Notes under the pieces: model-generated
Seen by the model: only the letters and a program-made list of their open reading frames with translations
Databases searched by the model: none
What the model was told of the DNA's origin: nothing
From: CALDTK01 sp045110575
GTDB taxonomy: Bacteria > Bacteroidota > Bacteroidia > Chitinophagales > Saprospiraceae
Reading direction: 5' to 3'
Assembly (NCBI GenBank): GCA_045110575.1
Contig: JBGCGF010000056.1
Location: forward strand, 1-64,000
DNA length: 64,000 nucleotides
Shown: in pieces, positions 36,091 to 45,373 of the stretch
Position numbering within the stretch: position 1 is the stretch's first letter
How the letters are laid out: each line of letters begins with the position of its first letter
Made by a program: the position numbers and the translations under genes

Positions 36091-39037
36091 CTGGGTGAAA
36101 GTTTATATGAAGGGTAGCCTTCGTTCCTGGACAGGCTAAGTTCAAAGGATGTAATACTTCGTAGGTTAAGTCAATCTCTGCATTTCCTGAATTACGTAAC
36201 GCTACGATTCGATCATTCGTAATTTCTGTTGCTCGGCTGCGGTGACCACGACGCTTCAACTTCTTGGAATTTTCTATTCCAATTCCATTATCGGCTATTT
36301 CAACAACGGTTGAATTGATGCCATCATAGATAGAAATAATGATTTCACCTCCCGGCTCTACGCGATTAGCCAGCCCGTGTATAATAGCATTTTCAACAAA
36401 TGGCTGAAGAATCATAGAAGGCAGAGGACCAGAGGAGTCAATCTCTTCATCTACAATAATCTTAAAGGTAAAGGCGTGATCAAACCTCATTTTCTCCAAC
36501 TCGATATACTGAGTAAGTAAGGCAACCTCCTCGCCTACGGTCACCAAGTTGCGCTTAGAACTGTCCAAATATTTGCGCATTAATTGAGCAAACTTTGTAA
36601 GGTAGCTATCTGCAAGATCCTTTTCCTCTGACTGTATGTAGTACTGAATACTACCTAAAGCATTGAAAACGAAATGCGGATTCATTTGCGATCGAAGTGC
36701 TTCTAATTGAAGTTCACTCATTCGACGCGTATTATCACTGCGCTCGGAAGCGACTCTGTGTTTTTCCTTTTCTCGGAGGTAAAAAAACAACCCGGCGAAT
36801 CCTAAAACGAAGAAGATACAAAGCAACTGAAACCACCATTGCGTATAGAGATGAGCACGCACGTGAATGCTTAAAGGCTGTTCAAGCGTATAAATTGAAC
36901 CATCAATGGCGGTAGCAGTCACGGTAAAAGTGTAATTCCCCGCAGCCAAGTGCGAGTATCGAATAGATCGACTCGTTTGACGTATGGGTTCACGATCGTA
37001 TGGAATCAATTGAACTTTGTACGCTATTTCTCCTCCGCTACAAGGGTGCAGAAGAGTAAAGTCAATTTCTAGGTCGTCCTGTCCCGGATCTAGCTCAATG
37101 CTTCCTCCACTATACGTCACCTTAGTCCCTCTTACCGTTGCATTTTGAACTTGGACATATCGTCCTGGAATCTGGACATTTTGCTTCATTTTGAAATCTT
37201 GACAAAACACAGCCAGTCCGCTAGCTGTACCTAATGCGACAGAATCAGCAAAAAAATCAAGATCATACGTCTCAGAGGAAGGCAATCCGTTTGACTGGGT
37301 AAGATGCAAATTCACCTCACCAGTTTCGGCAAAGCGATAAACACCAGAATATGTTGCAGCCCAAAAATTCCCGGAAGGATCTTGCGAAATCGCACGAACT
37401 TGCCTAGAGGAAAATAGGTTTTCGAGCTTGGCTTCCTCTTTAAAAGTTAGCCGAAAAATACCTTTGGATCGAGTCCCTAACAATATGGTACTATCATTAA
37501 TAGTAAAAAGCGCCGTAATTGAAATAGAATCAGATTGCCATACCGTATCCAAATTTGAAGAAGAAACTTGAATGACAGCAGTATTACCACCTATATAAAC
37601 TTCAGATTCATCTACCAACAAGCGCTTATCATAAGAATATCGTGCAGTACTTGGCATTAATTCACAGAGACCGCTATCATTTAGCCTTACTAACTGACGA
37701 GAATCTTCGACCAGCATGAAACCACTACACAACACTACTCCTCGACGATAGAAAAAGGGCAGCTCTTTAAGTATATCTTCACTTTTATATCCGTGTTGTG
37801 AAAAATCGCATCCATATGTATCTCCATAGGTTTTACCCTGAAATACATCGACAACCTTCACGTTTTCACCAATTACTGAAAGGAAACTCCCCCCTCGCTT
37901 CATAATAAGCTCACCAGCTCTTACTTCCCTTAGCGATTGAAATCTAGAATCCTTTTTAATGTATTTGTCAAATCTCAATGAGTGCAGCTCCCCACCTTTA
38001 AGAATACACAGATTACTCTTGTCATTGGCTGCATAAACCTTGCCTCCAATTGAATACACTGCTTCAATAGCACTACTAGCTGAACCTTCTTCTAGAATCG
38101 TTTTTATTTTTTGAAACCTTAACGGAACATGAATCACACCACTGGTCCTCGTAGCAATCCAAACATCCCCATTTCCCGCTCGAAACGCTCTGTTTACATC
38201 AAAGAAACCGTACCAAGAGGAAATATCAATAGACGCCACCACATTCATAAAAGTGCTGTCATACTGAAACAACATGCTATCTGAATAAGCCTGAAAAGTA
38301 TGACCTTGAAATAATCCCCTAAAAGATGTAACCTGTTCTCCATGGGGCTCACCTATCACTCTTCCGTTCAGGAAATACTGATATGGAGAACCCCAAAACG
38401 TAAACGTATCCCTCCCTCGCTCTCCTAAAAAGGTTGAATATGGATTTGACAGTAAACTCTTCTTGCCAATCTGGTTTTCAAGTTCATTTTTCTCTTCTTC
38501 CGTCTCAAACATTCCAGTTTGCATTCCTCTGAAAGTTACTCCGTCATCAACACTATAAAAACGAGTAGAATCTGCAGTATAGACATATAAACTACCAGTA
38601 TACTTAGGATTATCGTCAACGAAACTTAACTTCGGAGGAAGTCCTTCGCCAAGAAGTGATGCTGAAAATCTAAGCTTAGAAGTGATTTTAGGCAATGGCA
38701 TTTTGAAAATGCTATCACCGTCTACTATCGATGGCCATCCATTTCCACCAACCAAAAATGTTCCATCCAACAGCGGGCACATCGAATAACAATCTAACGT
38801 TGCTAACCCATCTGTTAGGCCAAATGCTTTCCATTCGTAGCCATCAAATCGAGCAATTCCTTGCTCTGTATACGTCCAAATGTAGCCTCGGTCGTCCTCT
38901 ACGAACCCATAAACGTAGTTCGTAGGTAATCCATCCTCTATGGTATACTGGGTGTAATTATGCTCTTGGGCGTGAAATACCAGTGCCTGCGTAAGCAAGA
39001 TCAAAAAGCACAACCATTTTAAAGCTGAAAAATTCAA
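36080..39037 (-). CDS. Propeller-type sensor histidine kinase 1 (LytS-like)
   Basis: 985 residues. Signal peptide (about 1-23), a periplasmic sensor made of Reg_prop beta-propeller blades (opening YTIEDGLPTNYVYGFVEDDRG and FDGYEWKAFG; later NFWAATYSGVYRF), a Y_Y_Y domain (about 640-720, ending HVRAHLYTQW), one membrane helix (about 735-760), then the His_kinase dimer domain LRSQMNPHFVFNALGSIQYYI with the phospho-accepting His near 785, and a HATPase domain (MILQPFVENAIIHGLANR; ADNGIGIENSKK). The gene runs into the LytTR regulator by an 11-base overlap. The ligand is unknown. The copy at 39470-42445 is close in both ends and more diverged in the middle. Confidence 0.92.
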   Translation of the reverse strand: MNFSALKWLCFLILLTQALVFHAQEHNYTQYTIEDGLPTNYVYGFVEDDRGYIWTYTEQGIARFDGYEWKAFGLTDGLATLDCYSMCPLLDGTFLVGGNGWPSIVDGDSIFKMPLPKITSKLRFSASLLGEGLPPKLSFVDDNPKYTGSLYVYTADSTRFYSVDDGVTFRGMQTGMFETEEEKNELENQIGKKSLLSNPYSTFLGERGRDTFTFWGSPYQYFLNGRVIGEPHGEQVTSFRGLFQGHTFQAYSDSMLFQYDSTFMNVVASIDISSWYGFFDVNRAFRAGNGDVWIATRTSGVIHVPLRFQKIKTILEEGSASSAIEAVYSIGGKVYAANDKSNLCILKGGELHSLRFDKYIKKDSRFQSLREVRAGELIMKRGGSFLSVIGENVKVVDVFQGKTYGDTYGCDFSQHGYKSEDILKELPFFYRRGVVLCSGFMLVEDSRQLVRLNDSGLCELMPSTARYSYDKRLLVDESEVYIGGNTAVIQVSSSNLDTVWQSDSISITALFTINDSTILLGTRSKGIFRLTFKEEAKLENLFSSRQVRAISQDPSGNFWAATYSGVYRFAETGEVNLHLTQSNGLPSSETYDLDFFADSVALGTASGLAVFCQDFKMKQNVQIPGRYVQVQNATVRGTKVTYSGGSIELDPGQDDLEIDFTLLHPCSGGEIAYKVQLIPYDREPIRQTSRSIRYSHLAAGNYTFTVTATAIDGSIYTLEQPLSIHVRAHLYTQWWFQLLCIFFVLGFAGLFFYLREKEKHRVASERSDNTRRMSELQLEALRSQMNPHFVFNALGSIQYYIQSEEKDLADSYLTKFAQLMRKYLDSSKRNLVTVGEEVALLTQYIELEKMRFDHAFTFKIIVDEEIDSSGPLPSMILQPFVENAIIHGLANRVEPGGEIIISIYDGINSTVVEIADNGIGIENSKKLKRRGHRSRATEITNDRIVALRNSGNAEIDLTYEVLHPLNLACPGTKATLHINFHPDEN

Positions 39038-39469
39038 AGCACTAGAGTTCTTTGCTATCGACGAGGAGAACCACTCGACTACGTGGATCTACAAAATCAA
39101 TATCGACATTTGCTCGCACACATATAGTCGGAATGGAGCAACGGTTGAAATTAAGAAGGAACGGTGCAATATCAGTACTTGACTAGAGCGGTACAGGGCC
39201 TAATCGGACATCTTAATGTTGACTAAAAACGATCTCTCAATGCACCAAGACAGTGTACCTCTTGATCGAATCCGTTGAAAAACCGAAGCAAGCCCCAATC
39301 TCCGAGTAAAGTGCAAGGAAAACGCACTAATTATTCAAATGAGCACTTACTAGCCATTGTAAACCTAATGGCGACTAGGACTATATCGCCTCTAGATCCC
39401 AGTACTCATATGCAAAACCCTCAGACTCCTAATTCAGACGTAAGAAATTCTCCCATTGTCATGCTTTTA
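39038..39469. other. Intergenic region between the two paralogous kinases
   Basis: No gene. It carries the conserved upstream block described at 39097-39166. The rest has no hairpin, repeat or frame that I can support. Confidence 0.5.
39097..39166 (-). promoter_or_regulatory. Conserved upstream block of kinase 1
   Basis: TCAATATCGACATT (39097-39110) and, 37 bases from its start, a block beginning TGGAGCAACGGTTGAAA (39134 on), which repeats ACGGT 20 bases later (39141 and 39161). The same two blocks with the same spacing lie before kinase 2 (42504-42572). Two direct repeats one to two helical turns apart are the typical layout of LytTR binding sites, and a LytTR gene is adjacent; binding itself is inference. 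It starts 60 bases before the kinase ATG. Confidence 0.45.
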
Positions 39470-42445
39470 CTACCAGTCATGCTTCTTGTTCCCATCTGAA
39501 TGAAAATCTATCCGAAGAGTTGCTGAGGTACCAGGACAATCAATGTCAGTAGGATCAAGGACATCGTACGTTAAATCAATCTCGGCATATCCTGAATTAC
39601 GTAATACACTAATTCGCTCATTTGTAATCTCTGTAGCTCTACTTCGATGACCTCGGCGCTTTAATTTCTTAGAATTCTCAAGCCCGATACCATTGTCAGA
39701 TATCACTACGACCGTTGCATTGTTGTCGTCAACAATTGAAATTGTAATTTTCCCGCCAACTGTTGGTCGATTAGCTAACCCATGAATTATTGCATTTTCA
39801 ACGAAAGGCTGAAGAATCATAGAAGGCAGAGGATCTGAGTCATCCACCTCATCGCCAATGTTGATTTCATAGGTAAACCCGTGATCGAATCTCAATTTCT
39901 CTAAGTCCATATATTGAGTGAGAAGAGCTACCTCCTCCCCTACTGTTACTAGGTTACGTTTAGAGCTATCCAGATACTTCCGCATCAGCTGAGCGAACTT
40001 CGTGAGGTAATTATCTGCAAGATCTTTCTCTTCAGATTGGATATAGTACTGAATACTACCTAAAGCATTAAAAACAAAATGTGGGTTCATTTGAGAACGC
40101 AGCGCTTCTAACTGTAGCTCACTGTTACGTCGACTGTTGTTTAACCGCTCTGAAGCGACCCTGAACCTTTCTTGCTCACGAAAACGCATGAAGAGCCAGA
40201 TCCCGCTTGCACCTAAAAACAGGCAAAGCAATTGAAACCACGATTGATTGTATATGTGAGCGCGCAGGTGGATATGCAGCGGCTGTTCAAGTGAGTATTG
40301 CGAACCATCTTTGGCAGTTGCTGTAACTGTAAAGCTATAGTCTCCTGCATCTAGTTGAGTATATCGTACTGAACGATTTGTTTGTCGAATCGGTTTACGA
40401 TCGTACTCCTCAAGCTGTATTTCGTATGAAATATTCCCGTTACTCCCCGGATGTACAAGGCTGAACCCTATTTCTAAATCATTTTCCTCAGGACCTAATT
40501 CTATATGCAGTCCATTATATTGAAAAGACTCTCCATTCACTCTAACATTAGTAAGCTCTACATATCTACCCGATATTTTCGGCTCCAAATCGAATTCAAT
40601 ATCTTGTGCAAAGAGTGCTACTCCTTTTGCTGTTCCTAGAGCAACAGAGTCAGAGAAAAAATCTATATCATATGTCTCAGAAGATGGTAATCCGTTCAAC
40701 TGAGAAAGATGTAAATCTACTTCACCAGTTTCAGTAAATCGAAAGGCACCAGAAAAGGTAGCAGCCCAAAACCTGCCAGAAGCATCTCTCGTGATTGCCT
40801 TTACCCTTTTTGACGAAAATAGATTTACGAGTTTGGTTTCTTTTCCAAGAGCTAACCGAAAGACCCCATTGGATTGAGTTCCTAATAGAAAAGTGCTCTC
40901 ATCTAATGAGTACAATGCCGTAAGTAAGAGAGTATCTGCAGACCAAATTGTATCAAACCTAGTAGATGAAACTTTAAATAATTCTGACTTATTTGTTATG
41001 AAAATTTCTTTTTCATTTATCAGACTTCTCTTCTCATACGCAAAGGCCATCGAGCTCCTTACGCCATGACAGGAATCACCGTTAATACGAATTAAAGTGA
41101 TATCGTCTTCCACCAAGGTGAAATCTTTGCAAACTACAACTGCCTGTGATGTTAGGCTAGAAACAGCTTTTCGATACTCTAGCTCATCCCAACCAAATTG
41201 ATCTGAGAAACACTGCCCTATCTGTTCATACGTACGCCCCCCAAAAACTTCAGCAAGCATTACATCGCGACCCGAAATAGAAAGCACTTTCCTTCCTCTC
41301 TTGAATAGAATTTCACCGTCCTTCGACTGTCGCAAAAATTTGAATCTAGAATCATTTTTTACTTTATTTTCTAAATTCAAAGAGACTAATTTACCGCCCT
41401 CTATTTTATACAATCTACTCTTATCATCGGCAACAAATACGCCTTCACGCGTCGAGGTTACACCCTCGATAGAGTTAATCCTCCCAACGTTTTCAGACAA
41501 TATTTTTACCTTCTGAAACTTAGACGATATATGAATCAAGCCACTCGACCTAGTAGCAAGCCACAAATCGCCATTTCTTGCTCTAAAGACTCTGTTTATG
41601 TCGTAGAAACTATACCATAGAGATAAATCCACCGTCTCTGCAAGCTTTCTGAACGTGCTATCAAACTGAAAAAATGTACTATCAACATGCGCTTGAAGTT
41701 TTTGATCACTGACCAGCCCTCTGAAACTTCCATAGCGATTTCTGTCTAAACTCCCTTCAATCTCACCGTTCAAAAAATAATGAGATGGAGACTTCCAAAA
41801 TGCAAATTTATGTTTGTCTACACTTCCAACAAAAATTGAATTTGCCGTGAGGAATTCTACTTTTTCGTGTATTTGGCTTTCAACATGACTCCGTTGCTCA
41901 TCTGAATCAAATACTCGCGCATCGGATCCTTGAAAAAAAACATTTGGCTTAAGTGAATAGAGTAAAGAAGAATCTGCTGAGGAGACTAGAAGTGTTCTGC
42001 TAAATGGATTGCTTAAACCTTCTTCAAAACCGATCCAAGGAGGATACCCTTCACGTATATATGAATTCTTAATATTTGTCTCGCTGATATTGCTTGGAAG
42101 TGGCAATTTAAAAATACTATCGCCATCAACTATTGATGGCCAACCCTTCCCTCCAACCAAAAAACTGCCATCTAGCAAAGGACACATTGAATAGCAATCT
42201 AACGTTCCTAGCCCATCATTCAAGCCAAATGCCTTCCACTCGTATCCATCAAAACGTGCTATACCTTGCTCCGTGTATGCCCAGATGTAGCCTCTATTGT
42301 CTTCGACTAATCCATAAACGTAGTTCGTAGGTAATCCGTCCTCGATGGTATACTGGGTGTAATTATGCTCTTGGGCATACCCTACCCCTGGCAACTGGAA
42401 CAGGATTACCAGCAGTAAAAATAGCGTATGTGGTACAACGTTCAC
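39470..42445 (-). CDS. Propeller-type sensor histidine kinase 2 (LytS-like), paralog of kinase 1
   Basis: 991 residues with the same order: signal peptide (1-24, ending VGYAQ), propeller blades (YTIEDGLPTNYVYGLVEDNRG), Y_Y_Y domain, membrane helix (SWFQLLCLFLGASGIWLFM), His box QMNPHFVFNALGSIQYYI and HATPase (LQPFVENAIIHGLANR, SDNGIGLENSKKLKRRG). The opening 100 and final 230 residues are strongly conserved with kinase 1, while the middle of the sensor is more diverged, so the ligand may differ. No response regulator follows on its own. Cross-talk with the LytTR regulator at 35344-36090 is likely but inferred. Confidence 0.92.
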   Translation of the reverse strand: MNVVPHTLFLLLVILFQLPGVGYAQEHNYTQYTIEDGLPTNYVYGLVEDNRGYIWAYTEQGIARFDGYEWKAFGLNDGLGTLDCYSMCPLLDGSFLVGGKGWPSIVDGDSIFKLPLPSNISETNIKNSYIREGYPPWIGFEEGLSNPFSRTLLVSSADSSLLYSLKPNVFFQGSDARVFDSDEQRSHVESQIHEKVEFLTANSIFVGSVDKHKFAFWKSPSHYFLNGEIEGSLDRNRYGSFRGLVSDQKLQAHVDSTFFQFDSTFRKLAETVDLSLWYSFYDINRVFRARNGDLWLATRSSGLIHISSKFQKVKILSENVGRINSIEGVTSTREGVFVADDKSRLYKIEGGKLVSLNLENKVKNDSRFKFLRQSKDGEILFKRGRKVLSISGRDVMLAEVFGGRTYEQIGQCFSDQFGWDELEYRKAVSSLTSQAVVVCKDFTLVEDDITLIRINGDSCHGVRSSMAFAYEKRSLINEKEIFITNKSELFKVSSTRFDTIWSADTLLLTALYSLDESTFLLGTQSNGVFRLALGKETKLVNLFSSKRVKAITRDASGRFWAATFSGAFRFTETGEVDLHLSQLNGLPSSETYDIDFFSDSVALGTAKGVALFAQDIEFDLEPKISGRYVELTNVRVNGESFQYNGLHIELGPEENDLEIGFSLVHPGSNGNISYEIQLEEYDRKPIRQTNRSVRYTQLDAGDYSFTVTATAKDGSQYSLEQPLHIHLRAHIYNQSWFQLLCLFLGASGIWLFMRFREQERFRVASERLNNSRRNSELQLEALRSQMNPHFVFNALGSIQYYIQSEEKDLADNYLTKFAQLMRKYLDSSKRNLVTVGEEVALLTQYMDLEKLRFDHGFTYEINIGDEVDDSDPLPSMILQPFVENAIIHGLANRPTVGGKITISIVDDNNATVVVISDNGIGLENSKKLKRRGHRSRATEITNERISVLRNSGYAEIDLTYDVLDPTDIDCPGTSATLRIDFHSDGNKKHDW

Positions 42446-42503
42446 AGGTAATCAGCTCTTTGCACTTTGAGATCAAGTTTTCACCCTACTTAAATGGACA
42501 AGC

Positions 42504-42572
42504 TCAATATCGGCATTCAACCACAATAATCGCCTTAGAATGGACAATCGGTTGAAATGCGGAAGGAACGGT
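42504..42572 (-). promoter_or_regulatory. Conserved upstream block of kinase 2
   Basis: TCAATATCGGCATT (42504-42517) and TGGACAATCGGTTGAAATGC (42541-42560) continuing GGAAGGAACGGT (42561-42572) match the blocks before kinase 1, with identical 37-base spacing between block starts and about 59 bases to the start codon. Either shared regulation or a relic of gene duplication. Confidence 0.45.
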
Positions 42573-42673
42573 AAAAAGTCATCTATAGCTATAAAGACCA
42601 GTGCGCAATTGAGCTTAAATAGTTGATGCTCTAAGCTGAGTACTGGAGCCCCAAACGGTCAAAATGGAAGGGG

Positions 42674-43267
42674 TCACTGCATATGCACGTAATTCAACGA
42701 GTTCCCGCAGAACGTCGGACACGGTTCACCGCTAACCATTGCTCTGCTATTTGCGCTTGGAACGAAGCTACCTCCCATTACACTCCCCGATTGAGCTTCA
42801 AAGATCGTTAAGGATTCGGTTTTCTTCTGCTGAACGATAACACCACCTAAAGGCGCAGTACTTAACATGGATTCAATATCCTCTTTAGAGAAAGATGCAG
42901 AGAAAACTGCCTCTCCATTTGCCTTGACCTTCTCGCAGGCCAATGCTGCTTTCCGTTGACTCAACTTACTGTATTCAATCCCCCCTTCGATACTTTTTTT
43001 AAATACATAATATCTGTTCGAAAAATTAAATATCTCAGACTCATCGACTCGAACACCTATTGCCATGGTCGATGACTTACCCGTAGTTGGCTCTATTACA
43101 TTGTAAAACCGAACGCCAGCGCATTCCCTATGCTCAATAATTTTAGCCAAGGTGCTTCCTTCAAAATAGGAAGAAGTAGCATTTTGTGCGTAGGGAACAG
43201 CACCAAATGAGAGTAATGTGCAAAGTAAAATAAAGGCTTTCGCCGAGATGAGCTGTTTCATGATCAA
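42674..43267 (-). CDS. Secreted protein of unknown function
   Basis: 197 residues with a clear signal peptide (about 1-27, cut near VPYAQN). The body is a mixed alpha/beta stretch with ECAGVRFYNVIEPTTGKSSTMAIGVRVDESE and, at the end, GSFVPSANSRAMVSGEPCPTFC. Three or more Cys residues suggest a disulphide in the periplasm. I do not recognise a domain. It sits upstream of the kinases on the same strand but 229 bases from kinase 2, so cotranscription is possible but not shown. Confidence 0.65.
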   Translation of the reverse strand: MIMKQLISAKAFILLCTLLSFGAVPYAQNATSSYFEGSTLAKIIEHRECAGVRFYNVIEPTTGKSSTMAIGVRVDESEIFNFSNRYYVFKKSIEGGIEYSKLSQRKAALACEKVKANGEAVFSASFSKEDIESMLSTAPLGGVIVQQKKTESLTIFEAQSGSVMGGSFVPSANSRAMVSGEPCPTFCGNSLNYVHMQ

Positions 43268-43389
43268 GACTGTTGGTTACCTGCCAAGTTAAGGCAATCC
43301 TCCAGAAAAACTAGTTCCTGTAGGTTATGAGTTCCTGTGTTACATTTATATACCTCAATCAGTCTCACTTGAAAGCTACCAACAATAGA

Positions 43390-45237
43390 ATGGCTTATCC
43401 TTTCGGAAACCCCACACTTGTACTTTGTTGGTCAAGGCCAGTAATACCCTTACTCTTATTCCTCATCGTTTTACTACGCAGTTTAGATGGTATTGCGCAG
43501 CCTCCTAAAGTAGATATTGAGCAGTATTTCAGCAGATGTGAAACCTTACTGAGAACAGGGGCCTTGGATTCAGCCATGCAGGTCCTCTCTCTGGCAGAAT
43601 TAGAGCTGGCAAGTACACTTCCCTTAGCACAACGTGCTCGATTGAAATCCAAGATGGGAATCATACACCACATGAGGGGTGATTACAACAATGCGCTTAA
43701 CGATCAGCTCAAAGCCCTTGAACTATCCGAACAAGCAGACTCCCCCACCCTTACCTCAGAAGTGCTCAACAACATCGGTGCAATTCATCATATTCAAGAC
43801 AACTACGCAGATGCGCTCACGTACTACACTGCTTGCCTTGGCTTGAGAGAGGAGCTTGGAAACAAAAAAGACCTTGCCCTCAGCTACAACAACTTTGGAT
43901 CACTCTATGAAGATATGGGCCGGTTTGATGATGCACGAGCAAACCTATCCAAGAGTATTGCTTACTGGGAAGAATTGGGAGACTCCAGTTGGATAGCAGT
44001 CACCTACACCAACTTAGGATCTACGTTGGAAAGTGAAGGAGATTTCGACGCTGCACTAAAGCTATATCAGCAGTCACTTTCTATGTTTGAAAGCATTGGT
44101 AATGGTTCTCAAAATGGTAAGGTCATGGCTTATATCGGTCGAGTCCTAATAAAGAAAAATGACCCAATCTCCGCACGGAAATGGTGCAACAAATCTTTAA
44201 AAATCGCAAATCAATGGTCTTCATCGTCACTGAATATGCAAAGTTGTCAATGTCTGCAGCAAGCCGCCGATTTGCTTGGCAAACCCATAGAAGCCTATGA
44301 CTATTTCCAACGGTATGTAGCGTACCGAGATTCCCTTTCTAGCCAAGACCTTACCCGCGAACTGACCAAACTGGAGATGGACTACTCCTTTAAAAAACAA
44401 CTTTTAGCCGATAGCCTCGAAGTGGCCAAGACGAAGATAAAAACGGAATTTGAATTCAATGAACGGATCGCTGAGCAACGCAATCAGCGCAATATTTTCC
44501 TTCTTATTGGAGTCGGTATTCTCCTACTCGCCGCAGGCTTAGCTCACCGCTTACGATTCATTAGGAAATCAAGAAAAAAAATACAAACGGAACGTGATCG
44601 TTCGGACCGGCTTCTACTCAACATCCTTCCCGCATCTGTTGCAGAGGAACTTAAATCCAACGGCCAGGCGGCAGCGAAGGACTACGAAGAAGTCTCTGTA
44701 CTCTTTACTGACTTCGTAAACTTCACAAAGCACTCGGAACGTCTGACTGCCCATGAATTACTGGAAGAACTGAACATTTACTTTCGTGAGTTCGATCAGA
44801 TCACGCTGAGGCATGGGTTAGAGAAAATAAAAACGATTGGGGATGCCTATATGGTAGCTGGAGGTCTTCCAATACCTGATCAGCAAGCTGTAAAAAACAC
44901 CATTCTAGCGGGCTTGGAAATGCAAGAATTCATCACGAAAGTTGCACTTAACCGAACCAGAGAAAACAAGCAATGCTTCGAGATGAGGCTCGGCATTCAC
45001 ACCGGTCCGATCGTGGCAGGAATTGTAGGTGACGTTAAGTTCCAGTACGACATTTGGGGAGATACCGTCAACACTGCAAGTCGTCTAGAATCGCACGCTG
45101 AAGCAGGATTGGTTAACATTTCTGCTCAGACCTTCCTTCTCGTTAAGGATGAAATAGACTTGCGGTTTGAGCCACGCGGAAAGATTGCAGTAAAGGGCAA
45201 AGGAGAACTGGAGATGTACTACGTGAAGCGGGTTTAA
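43390..45237 (+). CDS. TPR-linked class III adenylate cyclase
   Basis: From the ATG at 43390 the product is 615 residues; an upstream ATG at 43327 adds 21 residues before the signal peptide (VIPLLLFLIVLLRSLDGIAQ). An N-terminal TPR sensor (about 60-320, with YNNFGSLYEDMGRFDDARAN) is followed by a membrane helix (about 369-388, IFLLIGVGILLLAAGLAH) and a class III cyclase domain (about 425-610). Metal-binding Asp residues are in VLFTDFVNFT and KTIGDAYMVAGG; the Lys of EKIKTIGD and the Asp of YDIWGDTVN are the adenine-specifying pair, and NTASR supplies the transition-state Asn/Arg. So ATP to cAMP is predicted, not cGMP. The sensory ligand is unknown. Confidence 0.92.
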   Translation: MAYPFGNPTLVLCWSRPVIPLLLFLIVLLRSLDGIAQPPKVDIEQYFSRCETLLRTGALDSAMQVLSLAELELASTLPLAQRARLKSKMGIIHHMRGDYNNALNDQLKALELSEQADSPTLTSEVLNNIGAIHHIQDNYADALTYYTACLGLREELGNKKDLALSYNNFGSLYEDMGRFDDARANLSKSIAYWEELGDSSWIAVTYTNLGSTLESEGDFDAALKLYQQSLSMFESIGNGSQNGKVMAYIGRVLIKKNDPISARKWCNKSLKIANQWSSSSLNMQSCQCLQQAADLLGKPIEAYDYFQRYVAYRDSLSSQDLTRELTKLEMDYSFKKQLLADSLEVAKTKIKTEFEFNERIAEQRNQRNIFLLIGVGILLLAAGLAHRLRFIRKSRKKIQTERDRSDRLLLNILPASVAEELKSNGQAAAKDYEEVSVLFTDFVNFTKHSERLTAHELLEELNIYFREFDQITLRHGLEKIKTIGDAYMVAGGLPIPDQQAVKNTILAGLEMQEFITKVALNRTRENKQCFEMRLGIHTGPIVAGIVGDVKFQYDIWGDTVNTASRLESHAEAGLVNISAQTFLLVKDEIDLRFEPRGKIAVKGKGELEMYYVKRV

Positions 45238-45291
45238 GCTCGTGCACATATGAATGACCATCTATTTAGTTGCTCCTTGGCTCATGTTTCA

Positions 45292-45305
45292 GCTTTCGCC
45301 AAAAC
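45292..45305 (-). repeat. 14-mer motif copy (GCTTTCGCCAAAAC), intergenic
   Basis: Exact copy between the convergent cyclase and SulP genes, the left arm of an inverted pair. Confidence 0.9.
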
Positions 45306-45349
45306 ATGTTTCCGACGCGCAAAACAATGCATGCGACAACCTTCAACTG

Positions 45350-45363
45350 GTTTTAGCGAAAGC
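45350..45363 (+). repeat. 14-mer motif variant (GTTTTAGCGAAAGC), intergenic
   Basis: The right arm of an inverted pair with 45292-45305, ten bases past the end of the SulP gene. Identical to the variant at 358-371. Confidence 0.75.
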
Positions 45364-45373
45364 TTTATATGCT

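Larger units (their letters stand above)
45291..45364. terminator. Inverted motif pair placed as bidirectional terminator
   Basis: AGCTTTCGCCAAAAC (45291-45305) can pair with GTTTTAGCGAAAGCT (45350-45364) over 15 positions with one A/C mismatch, around a 44-base loop. It lies exactly between two convergent stops (45237 and 45374). The arms contain the T- or A-tracts that would follow or precede the stem. An inverted pair of uptake-type sequences acting as a terminator is known in Haemophilus and Neisseria; here the function is inferred. Confidence 0.5.
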
